Positions 6,745-13,491 of a stretch of DNA of 14,310 nucleotides are shown here, piece after piece (position 1 is the stretch's first letter; each line of letters opens with the position of its first letter). Origin of the DNA: an uncultured Chlorobiota bacterium (GTDB lineage Bacteria > Bacteroidota > Kapaibacteriia > OLB7); NCBI GenBank assembly GCA_946481475.1, contig CAMLOB010000025.1:1-14310 (forward strand), in the 5' to 3' direction. The notes beneath the pieces were generated by a model. That model was given only the letters and a program-made list of their open reading frames with translations, had not been told where the DNA came from and searched no databases. The translations under genes and the position numbers were made by a program.

Positions 6745-6952
6745 CAGAGGGTGTCTTAAAAGTCTCGAATTGCAGAAGGCTCTGTTGCTTGGTGGTACTT
6801 GGTGGTTTCTTCGTGTCCTTGGTGCCTTTGTGTTTTTTCACCACCAAGACCCAAAGAGCACGAAGAATCACCAAGGGGTAGAGCATGTCCCTGCTGTGTG
6901 CCTGGGACTGCTTGGACACAGAGCACACAGGCTACTTTTAAGAAACCCTCTC
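6745..6952. mobile_element. MITE-like element with 19-bp terminal inverted repeats
   Basis: CAGAGGGTGTCTTAAAAGT at 6745-6763 and the reverse complement of 6934-6952 agree at 17 of 19 positions. The 208-bp element has no gene. Inside it lie a copy of the CACCAAG/CTTCGTG inverted repeat and a further hairpin (TGTGTGC near 6895 with GCACACA near 6923). No flanking duplication could be seen. It sits between the kinase stop codon (10 bases away) and the response regulator. Together with 6556-6744 it makes up a 406-base gene-free gap. The remainder of that gap holds the regulator promoter and a stretch with GTCATTCGTAAATCG (6701-6715), which resembles another common intergenic repeat. Confidence 0.5.
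6788..6878. repeat. Third copy of the CACCAAG/CTTCGTG inverted repeat, nested in the MITE-like element
   Basis: The left arm has CTTGGTGG-type units and TTCTTCGTGTCCTTGGTG. The right arm (6839-6878) has CACCACCAAG and CACGAAGAATCACCAAGG. The arms are imperfect inverted copies around a short T-rich loop (6834-6838). CACGAAGAATCACCAAG here is the reverse complement of the right arm of the copy at 3798-3814, so the three copies are one family. Confidence 0.65.
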
Positions 6953-6961
6953 AGCCGTGAG

Positions 6962-9900
6962 CTACCTGAGCTGTCGGCCAAGAGGAACCCGTAACTTCAC
7001 ACATGTCCCCTCTCCGATGCCGGAACGGACAGAGAAGTCCGCCCCGAGACTTGCGGCACGCTCCCGCATCGACTTCATGCCGTAGCCGGAACTCTTCGCC
7101 TTGTCGTCGAAACCGCATCCATCGTCATCGATGCTGATGTGGAGGAGATGATCCCGAAGTCCGGCCGCAACGCAAACCGACGATGGACCGGCATGACGGG
7201 CCACATTGTGGAGTCCTTCCTTGCAGATCATCAGCACCTGCCGCCGCTGGTTCAGATCGAGCGTGATGCCGTTGAGAGCCGCATGATCGTACTGCATGGT
7301 GAAGGTAACGTCCAGATGAGCAAAGAGCGCCCCACCGGCCAGCTCAATCCGCTGCAACGTATCCAGGAGCGTGTCCTTGTCCGGATCGAGCGCCCAGATA
7401 AAATCCCGCATTCCCTGCGCAAGCTGCGCAGCGTTCCGGTCGATCTTCTCAAGCAGATCGTGCAGCTCTCCCTCCTCTTCCGCCTGTCGTCGTGCCAGCT
7501 CGGTCATGAAGAGAATGCGCGTCAGCGTGGTCCCCGCCTCGTCATGAAAATCGGCCGCGTTCTGCCGACGGACGTTCTCCCGTTCTTCTTCTCTGGCCCG
7601 CTCGATCCGCCGCTCCTCCCGCAACACCCGTTCGCGCGCCTCGATGCGGGCGCGGGTAAATGTGGCGACCGCTCCGACCCCGGCAGCTCCGTAGAGCAAC
7701 CACGCCCACCATCTGCGCCACGGAGGAGGTTCCACCCCCACGGTCAGCACGGCAGGCGTTTCGCTCCAGAGTCCGTCCACATTTCTTCCCTTCACCAGAA
7801 AGGTGTATTCGCCGGGATCAAGGTTCGTATAGGTCGCCTCGGTCTTCTCCCCGGCATCGATCCACTCCTGATCGAATCCCTCAAGCCGGTAGGCGTACCG
7901 GATCATTTCCGGCTGTCGGTAGTGGAGCGCGCTGTACTCGAAGGTAACCACCGTGTCGCGCCAGGAGAGATCCAGACGCCGCACGTGAGTGACCGCACAA
8001 TCGAGCATCAATCCGTCGGACTCTGCAGAACCGGCGACGACCGGAACCGGTTTGTTGAAAAGTCGGAGTCCTGTCAGCACGAGGACCGGCGGGGTCAGAT
8101 CGGGAACCAGCCGGTCGGGATGGAAGCGATCGAACCCGGCGTTCGCTCCGAAACAGAGATATCCCTCGCGATCCCGGAAGGCCGATCCCAGATGGTAGGA
8201 AGAGGTGTGGAGCCCATCCGATGTGCCGAACAACCGGGCATCGATCTCTCCCTCCCGTTCACGACACCGGACAAGGCCGCGATCGGTCCCCAGCCAGAGT
8301 TCATCCCGATGTCCGACTATCGAGACGATGAAATCGGCAGGAAGTCCGCGACTCCGTCCGTAGCGGACGAAGCGGATCGATCCGTCCTCCTCCTCGATGA
8401 TCCTGTTCAGACCTCCCGCGGTCCCGATCCATATCCGTCCCCGCTCATCCTCATAGAGGGACGTCACCATGTTGTTCCCCAGACTCTCCGGATCGTCCGG
8501 ATCGTGCCGGAAATCCTCGAACGCATCCTCCTCTCTGTGGTATCGGGCAAGACAGACCGCGAAGCCGAACCAGAGTCGGCCCCGACTGTCCTCCAGCGAG
8601 CAGAGCATCGTCTCGTGCGGAAGATTTCCGTTGTCCGGTTCCCCCTTGGCGTAGTGGCGGAAGCGCCGGGTCCGCCTGTCGAGTCGCTGCATCCCGAGCG
8701 TGTCGCTTCCCGACCAGACGAAGCCCTCACGATCTTCCAGCACCCCCTTGATCAGTCCCCCCAGCACCGTCCGTTCATCTCTTCCGGCCAGCGTGTTGAC
8801 CGGGGCGGGAAAGGCATCCAGAAGTTTCCGCTCCTCCGGATCCCACTCGAAAATCCCGTTTGCCGTTCCAACCCAGAATCCTCGTGTTCCGGGGGCGATC
8901 TGCAGCACCGTATTGTTATCCCGCATCTGCTGTTCGGTCTCCCCGCCAAGCGAATAACTCGTGCCGAGACGGTTCTGAAGATCATACGCCCACAGACCTT
9001 TGGGCGTCCCCAGCCAGTACGTGCCATCGCTCTGCTGATGAATCGCCGAGGCGGTGTCGGCCCTTCCGGCATCGTCCAGCACGTAGTGATAGTCGAAGTT
9101 GTAGCGGAGATCAAGCTGCGAGATACCGAGTCCCGTGCCGATCCAGAGCAGACCGGAACGATCCCGCAGCAGGGCGTTGACGGTCCCCCCGGCAAGCGAA
9201 AGCGAATCGACATCATCAGCTACGTAGAACGTGTAAAACCCCCTCCCTCCCTCCAGCCGGAGCAGACCCTTGTTTGTCCCGACCCAGAATCGGGAGGGAT
9301 CGCTGTCCGGGGCAACCGATGTGATCGTCAGGTCGGTCCGGTTGTCCGGCAGGTTCACCAGCGGCTCCACCAGATCCAGATGTTCCCTCCGGTCGTCAAG
9401 TCTGTAGAGCTGACTGGAGGAGACGAGCATCACGTCGTCACCGGAGCGCGTCACGTCGATGATGCCGGGACGGTGTGCGCCGAGAAGATTCCGCATTGCG
9501 AAGGGGAGTTCGCGGAAAGTCTCCCGGCGAAGATCGAACAGGAACGCTCCGATGGCCGTGCCGACCAGCATAACGTCATCATCCAGAGGAAGCAATGCCG
9601 TGTAGCGATGCTGTCTTGTCCTGTTGGTGTTGTCGGTCGGCGGATGATAGTACTTCCTGATCTCCCCCGTCGCCGGATCGATGGAGGTAAGCGAACCGAA
9701 GGTTGCGGCCCAGACCCGTCCGTCGGAAGTCGAGGCGAAGTCCCGGACGATCCTGTCGCCGGAGGAAATCTCCTGCAGGTCGATCCGCCGGAACCGCTCG
9801 GTGCGCGGATCGAACCGGGCGCATCCCCCGTCGTAGGTTCCGAACCAGAGATCCCCTGCCGTATCCTCGCCGATAGCGATGATGAACTTTCCCGGAATCG

Positions 9901-10093
9901 ACTCCGGATCGTCCGGATCGTTCAGGAAGCTCCGCCCCTCCATACCGGCCAGCCGCGTCAGTCCCCGCTGCGTTCCGATCCACACGAACCCGGTCCGGTC
10001 CTGATGCAACGCGTAGACCGCCTCAAGAGGGACATCCCCCCTGACCGGAGGAGGAGAGAAACAGGCGCGGCGGTGTTGTCGGTGTTCGGACAT
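6962..10093 (-). CDS. Propeller/Y_Y_Y sensor histidine kinase, NarX/DesK type, lacking a signal peptide
   Basis: 1043 residues. Residues about 20-690 carry 11 or more two-component-regulator propeller repeats (VYALHQDRTGFVWIGTQRGL, DLWFGTYDGG, LLWIGTGLGI, RIWIGTAGGL, ELWLGTDRGL), which probably form two seven-bladed propellers. Residues about 705-788 form a Y_Y_Y domain (YRLEGFDQEWIDAG, LDPGEYTFLVKGRNVDG). One membrane helix (about 795-813) leads to an Arg/Glu-rich coiled coil, then a HisKA_3 dimerisation domain with the phospho-acceptor H850 (DFHDEAG) and a HATPase_c domain (KEGLHNVARHA, DDDGCGFD, GYGMKSMRERA). No receiver domain is present. Such sensors normally detect polysaccharide or other envelope signals outside the cytoplasm, but here the ATG lies five codons after an in-frame TAG and begins MSEHRQHRRACF, with no hydrophobic export signal. 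The likely partner is the regulator at 5908-6555. No ribosome binding site is seen. Confidence 0.94.
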   Translation of the reverse strand: MSEHRQHRRACFSPPPVRGDVPLEAVYALHQDRTGFVWIGTQRGLTRLAGMEGRSFLNDPDDPESIPGKFIIAIGEDTAGDLWFGTYDGGCARFDPRTERFRRIDLQEISSGDRIVRDFASTSDGRVWAATFGSLTSIDPATGEIRKYYHPPTDNTNRTRQHRYTALLPLDDDVMLVGTAIGAFLFDLRRETFRELPFAMRNLLGAHRPGIIDVTRSGDDVMLVSSSQLYRLDDRREHLDLVEPLVNLPDNRTDLTITSVAPDSDPSRFWVGTNKGLLRLEGGRGFYTFYVADDVDSLSLAGGTVNALLRDRSGLLWIGTGLGISQLDLRYNFDYHYVLDDAGRADTASAIHQQSDGTYWLGTPKGLWAYDLQNRLGTSYSLGGETEQQMRDNNTVLQIAPGTRGFWVGTANGIFEWDPEERKLLDAFPAPVNTLAGRDERTVLGGLIKGVLEDREGFVWSGSDTLGMQRLDRRTRRFRHYAKGEPDNGNLPHETMLCSLEDSRGRLWFGFAVCLARYHREEDAFEDFRHDPDDPESLGNNMVTSLYEDERGRIWIGTAGGLNRIIEEEDGSIRFVRYGRSRGLPADFIVSIVGHRDELWLGTDRGLVRCREREGEIDARLFGTSDGLHTSSYHLGSAFRDREGYLCFGANAGFDRFHPDRLVPDLTPPVLVLTGLRLFNKPVPVVAGSAESDGLMLDCAVTHVRRLDLSWRDTVVTFEYSALHYRQPEMIRYAYRLEGFDQEWIDAGEKTEATYTNLDPGEYTFLVKGRNVDGLWSETPAVLTVGVEPPPWRRWWAWLLYGAAGVGAVATFTRARIEARERVLREERRIERAREEERENVRRQNAADFHDEAGTTLTRILFMTELARRQAEEEGELHDLLEKIDRNAAQLAQGMRDFIWALDPDKDTLLDTLQRIELAGGALFAHLDVTFTMQYDHAALNGITLDLNQRRQVLMICKEGLHNVARHAGPSSVCVAAGLRDHLLHISIDDDGCGFDDKAKSSGYGMKSMRERAASLGADFSVRSGIGEGTCVKLRVPLGRQLR

Positions 10094-10132
10094 GATGTTG
10101 CGGCGCTATCTGATGGGTACGGGAATACCCGA

Positions 10133-10163
10133 TTGATTTCTATCGAAAGGTTCTCTACCTTTG
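10133..10163 (+). promoter_or_regulatory. Bacteroidota-type promoter for the TPR gene
   Basis: TTG at 10133-10135, a 20-base spacer and TACCTTTG at 10156-10163 match the -33 / -7 consensus TTTG-N19-21-TAnnTTTG, with a perfect -7. Transcription should start near 10168, leaving a leader of about 50 bases with an AGAGGT ribosome binding site before the ATG at 10222. A small hairpin, GGGTA (10115-10119) with TACCC (10126-10130), lies just upstream, between this promoter and the divergent kinase start, and could be an operator. Confidence 0.7.
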
Positions 10164-10221
10164 CCGGTGCTTGAAGCCCTCTATTATTCCATCAACACCT
10201 TGACATTGCAGAGGTACCCGT

Positions 10222-11019
10222 ATGAAACAGACTCTCTTTCTCTTTTCCCTCTCCCTTCTCCTGCTTGCTCCTCCGACACTTTCGGCTCAGGACGAGAACC
10301 GGGCAAGCGAACTCTTTTCCGAATCGCTTGAGCTGGCCGAATCGGGAAATCTTCCGGCAGCGATTCTTCTGATGGATTCGGCAATTCGATTGAATCCCGA
10401 TTCCCCCAACGCCTACTGGAATCTCGGCATCTGGTACGGAGAGGTCGGAGAATATATAAAAGCTCTGGAGACATGGCGGAAATACCGGTCACTGGAACCG
10501 GACGACTGGCAGGGGCGGGCAAAAGTTATCCAGACCTGTCAGGCTCTCGGCGATACGGCCTGTCGGGAGAAGGAACGGGAGGAGTTGTTCACGTTGTGGG
10601 AATCCGGAACCGACTCCGCTCTCTCATCAAAGGAGATGTACTGTCGGGATCAATTTTCCGTCGGCACAATGAAAGTCTTTGCCTTTGAAACGTTTGCCCC
10701 CTCCGGGGACCGGATGATTTTCTACACATTCTATCCGTTCGATTCTTCCGGCAATGCCGCTTCCCGTTTCTCGCTTGGAAGCTACGAGATGACCACACAA
10801 ATGGCGCGTGACGTCGGCGAGATTGCCGAAGATGAGCGGATCTATCATCTCGATGAGTATGGCGGCAGCAACTACAGTCATGCGACGTGGGGTATGTATG
10901 GCTTCAAACCTTCCTATGAGGAAGTGAAGGGTTTCGTCTCCGCTGCTCTTGAAGGGCAGAACAAACCGATGAGCAGTTCGAGCCCTGTTCGCACAGAGAC
11001 AGAAGAGGAAGAGAAATAG
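10222..11019 (+). CDS. Exported TPR protein with unknown C-terminal domain
   Basis: 265 residues. A signal peptide (MKQTLFLFSLSLLLLAPP, cleavage likely after LSA at residue 22, before QD) sends it out of the cytoplasm. Residues about 27-92 are two tetratricopeptide repeats (LFSESLELAESGNLPAAILL, AYWNLGIWYGEVGEYIKALE), with a third helical pair after that. Residues about 140-250 form an unassigned alpha/beta domain with YCRDQFSVGTMKVFAFETF and an aromatic stretch (FYTFYPF); the end is a Ser and Glu rich tail (SSSSP, TETEEEEK). TPRs bind proteins; the C-terminal region has no motif I can assign. AGAGGT upstream is the probable ribosome binding site. It is divergent from the kinase gene across 128 bases and has its own promoter. 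A strong hairpin begins three bases after its stop. Its relation to the two-component system is unknown. Confidence 0.9.
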   Translation: MKQTLFLFSLSLLLLAPPTLSAQDENRASELFSESLELAESGNLPAAILLMDSAIRLNPDSPNAYWNLGIWYGEVGEYIKALETWRKYRSLEPDDWQGRAKVIQTCQALGDTACREKEREELFTLWESGTDSALSSKEMYCRDQFSVGTMKVFAFETFAPSGDRMIFYTFYPFDSSGNAASRFSLGSYEMTTQMARDVGEIAEDERIYHLDEYGGSNYSHATWGMYGFKPSYEEVKGFVSAALEGQNKPMSSSSPVRTETEEEEK

Positions 11020-11022
11020 TCC

Positions 11023-11081
11023 GGAATGCAAAACCACCTTGACGTTGCTCGGCAAACGAGCGTCAAGGTGGTTTGCATTCC
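11023..11081 (+). terminator. Very strong hairpin right after the TPR gene
   Basis: About 25 base pairs: GGAATGC (11023-11029) with GCATTCC (11075-11081), AAA with TTT, CCACCTTGAC with GTCAAGGTGG, and GCTCG with CGAGC, around the loop GCAAA. Only one bulged A and a two-base TT bulge interrupt it. It starts three bases past the stop codon, ideal for protecting or ending the transcript. There is no run of T after it, so factor-independent termination is not shown; a repeat-derived palindrome is the alternative. Confidence 0.6.
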
Positions 11082-11120
11082 GCCGGGCCTCAGGCTCCCT
11101 GATGCTCTCACCCGGCTTCC

Positions 11121-11184
11121 CCCGAATCCTTCCGCCTGACTCCACACCCGATGTACTGTTTCAGATGAAAGCGGAGGGTTCGGG
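11121..11184. terminator. Imperfect inverted repeat downstream of the fibre-like gene
   Basis: CCCGAATCCTTCCGC (11121-11135) and GCGGAGGGTTCGGG (11171-11184) are inverted copies with one mismatch and one gap, around a loop of 35 bases. It lies in the 206-base convergent gap, about 42 bases past the stop codon of the minus-strand gene at 11226. It may be that gene's transcript end. The gap holds no gene. Confidence 0.3.
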
Positions 11185-11225
11185 AAATCCGTTTGCTCCC
11201 TTCTTCTTACCTCTTCCTGCCTCCT

Positions 11226-12836
11226 CTACTGTTTGATGACCAGCACGTTGAACTTCTCCCCGATCGGCATATCCTTCGTCGTGTCGTCCAGATAGATCGT
11301 CCAGTTCGTCCCGTTCCACCAGACGCTGTAGCTGGTGCCTGCCGGGATGTAGGAGCCGTTGAACTGATGGGTCACCAGCAGGATATCGGAGCTTGCGGCT
11401 CCGGGATAGGAGAGATTGGTGATGTGGCTCCCTCTGCCGGTGTTCGTCTCCGAGGTCGTGTGAACGAAGGCCGTTCTGTCCGTCCCGCTCACCCTGATAT
11501 AGCCGTTCTTCAGTTCCAGCGCGGTCCCGGCGGTGTTGCTTCCGGCATACTCGGCCGTCACGGCGTTTCCGGTCCCCTCCGTCTTCGCGTAGACGGCCGA
11601 TCCTCCACTGCTGCCGTGGTTCACCTCGAAGTATCCGACATGTCCCCCTCCGTTGCTGAACGCGTCGATAACCCGACCGTTGCCGCTGCTGAAGGCTTTC
11701 AGGGCCGATCCGCTTCCGTTTGTCCGCGAGTAGATCGCATCACCCGAATTCCCCGCCGGATCGACATAGAAGTTCGCCCCGTTTCCATTGCCGGTCTGGC
11801 GTGCCACAAAAGCCGCCCCCGCCGTGTTCGTCTCGGCCACCAGCGCATCCTTCGCCCCGGTCGGATAGTCGATGTGGAAATATCCGGCGTTGGCGTTCCG
11901 CGTGGCATATCCCTCCACCGCCGCTCCGGTCCCGTCGGTCCAGGCAAAGACCGCCTGCGAGGCGTTGTCGGTGTTGGCGATCACGAAGGAACCGGCCCGT
12001 CCGCTGCCGGTGGAGTAACCGGAGATCGGCGAGCCGAGACTGGTGGAGACCCCGGAGAAGGCCGAACCCTTTCCGTTGGTCGTCACCCGGAGTCCGTCCA
12101 GCGGGTTCTCCACGCTCCCGACAAAGGGGAGAGTCAGTCCCGAAGCGTTCCCCCACTCCACCGTACTTCCGTTCGACATCAGCACCTGTCCGTTCCCCGA
12201 ACCGGCAGCCGAGATATTTGCCGGGGTGATCCCCCCTTCGGCCACCGATATCGTCGCCACCGGTCCGTTCGGGTTCTGTATCTGAAGCGTTCCGTCGCTG
12301 TTCTGCACTCCCTGGATGCCGGAACCTCCCGAGCCGCCGCTGGACGAGACCGTCACCACGTTCCCGCTCCGCGTGATCGTCGTCCCCCCTCCCCCCTGCA
12401 ACGTCACATCACCGGAGATACCGTTGATGCTCCGGACAACACCGGTCGCCCCCGGCGCCAGCCCCTGCGCGGTTGCGGCGGTAATTGCCGAGGGGACCGA
12501 AGTCAGAGGTGTGCGGGGAGACATCTCCGCGCCGCCGTCGACGGCGATTCCCAGATAGTACTGTGTAGTGAAGGAGAGGGAAGGAGGAACCGGGACAACC
12601 ATGCTGAAGATCCCGTCGGTTACCCCCACGTTCTGCGTTTCGCTGAGAACCGGAGAGCCTCCGGTCGATCCGTTGTAGAGATTGATCGTCACCGAGTGCG
12701 TCCCGTCGGAGACAGGACTCCCCGAGCCGTTGGTCAGTTGTCCCTGATAACTGAAGGTGAGAGGAACCTGTCCCTTCGCCGTCATCACCATCAGAGCGGT
12801 GCAGAAGATTGTTGAAATCAGTCTATAGCATTTCAT
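11226..12836 (-). CDS. Secreted repeat-rich fibre-like protein
   Basis: 536 residues. Signal peptide MKCYRLISTIFCTALMVMTAKG, cleaved before QVP at about residue 23. Residues 25-125 are a beta domain (TFSYQGQLTNGSGSPVSDG, YYLGIAVDGGAEMSPRTPLT) that I recognise as a common N-terminal module of large secreted proteins in Bacteroidota-like genomes. Residues 130-240 are Gly/Ser/Thr rich linkers, ITPANISAAGSGNGQVL style, as in phage-tail-like fibres. Residues 245-445 hold four to five irregular 40-50-residue repeats built on GSGSA, GY and AGYF units, which suggest a beta-solenoid. The end (about 455-536: AFVHTTSETN, YSVWWNGTNWTIYL, MPIGEKFNVLVIKQ) resembles a DUF7452-like module (recalled, not searched). 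It has no T9SS sorting domain of its own, although the gene 60 bases upstream encodes one. A weak GGAAAGAG precedes the ATG. Likely an extracellular adhesin or coat. Confidence 0.85.
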   Translation of the reverse strand: MKCYRLISTIFCTALMVMTAKGQVPLTFSYQGQLTNGSGSPVSDGTHSVTINLYNGSTGGSPVLSETQNVGVTDGIFSMVVPVPPSLSFTTQYYLGIAVDGGAEMSPRTPLTSVPSAITAATAQGLAPGATGVVRSINGISGDVTLQGGGGTTITRSGNVVTVSSSGGSGGSGIQGVQNSDGTLQIQNPNGPVATISVAEGGITPANISAAGSGNGQVLMSNGSTVEWGNASGLTLPFVGSVENPLDGLRVTTNGKGSAFSGVSTSLGSPISGYSTGSGRAGSFVIANTDNASQAVFAWTDGTGAAVEGYATRNANAGYFHIDYPTGAKDALVAETNTAGAAFVARQTGNGNGANFYVDPAGNSGDAIYSRTNGSGSALKAFSSGNGRVIDAFSNGGGHVGYFEVNHGSSGGSAVYAKTEGTGNAVTAEYAGSNTAGTALELKNGYIRVSGTDRTAFVHTTSETNTGRGSHITNLSYPGAASSDILLVTHQFNGSYIPAGTSYSVWWNGTNWTIYLDDTTKDMPIGEKFNVLVIKQ

Positions 12837-12896
12837 AGTAATTCTCTTTCCTGTTATGAGGTATTGGTTTCAGCATATCATTCTTTCCGATGCTTT

Positions 12897-13433
12897 CTAT
12901 TTCACGACCGCCACGGAGATCGTCCTGCGCTCTCCGGCAGTCCTTAACTCCGCCGTGTAGACTCCCGGGTCCAGTTCGTCGGTCTCCGTCTCCGTCAGAT
13001 AGATCCCCCCTCTCCTCTCTCCGTCGATCAATTCCAGCCGCATCCTTCCCAGCGCATCGTAGAGCCGGAGCGTTATCGGACCGGATTCGGGGAGACGGAA
13101 TCGGAAGTGGAGAGTCGTCGAGGCCGGATTCGGGAAGCAATCGAGCACAGTTCCGGCACTGTGTCCGGCACCGGTAATATGTGTCTCCTCCACACCGCTC
13201 GGTCCGGATTCCCTCAGGCCGAACCAGAATCCCTGTCCGGCTTCCAGACCGGATACCGACGTCACCCCGACAACCGGCTGTCCGAGACTCCCCCGAACAA
13301 TCAGACCTCCTCCCGAAGCCTCGGTCGCCCCACCACTCACCAGTCCGGAGCGCTCCTGCGCAAACCCGGCCGAAACGCACGAAAGCGCCATGACAAGGGG
13401 GATCAGAGCGAACTGTAGACATCTGCGCATCAT
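12897..13433 (-). CDS. Small secreted protein with T9SS type A sorting domain
   Basis: 178 residues. Signal peptide MMRRCLQFALIPLVMALSCV then SAGFA, cleaved before QERSG. Residues 32-75 have the pattern SGGATEASGGGLIVRGSLG and QPVVGVTS, ending in GFWFGL, recalled as a small beta module often seen in such proteins. Residues 99-178 are a type IX C-terminal sorting domain: CFPNPASTTLHFRF, then ITLRLYDALGRMRL and LDPGVYTAELRTAGERRTISVAVVK-type ending. That domain takes it across the outer membrane and is normally removed or linked to a glycolipid at the surface. A strong AGGAGGT six bases before the tandem ATGs marks the start. The fibre-like gene follows after 60 bases on the same strand, so the two are probably one operon. 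The short mature body is too small to be an enzyme; an assembly or anchoring role is possible. Confidence 0.9.
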   Translation of the reverse strand: MMRRCLQFALIPLVMALSCVSAGFAQERSGLVSGGATEASGGGLIVRGSLGQPVVGVTSVSGLEAGQGFWFGLRESGPSGVEETHITGAGHSAGTVLDCFPNPASTTLHFRFRLPESGPITLRLYDALGRMRLELIDGERRGGIYLTETETDELDPGVYTAELRTAGERRTISVAVVK

Positions 13434-13491
13434 ATCAACCTCCTGCTGTTCATTTCAGATGGATTTATCGAAACGTTGATCTAACCTTTCC

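Noticed and set aside
3608..6878. CRISPR array
   Set aside because: The copies are inverted pairs about 1.5 kb apart, not short direct repeats with even spacers, and no cas gene is present.
7139..10174. 1011-codon open frame antisense to the kinase
   Set aside because: It is in register with the kinase codons, has no domain, is rich in Arg and Pro, and is explained by codon bias. The minus strand has full kinase motifs.
11193..12815. 540-codon open frame antisense to the fibre-like gene
   Set aside because: Arg/His/Gly rich with no domain or signal. The minus strand has a signal peptide and recognisable modules.
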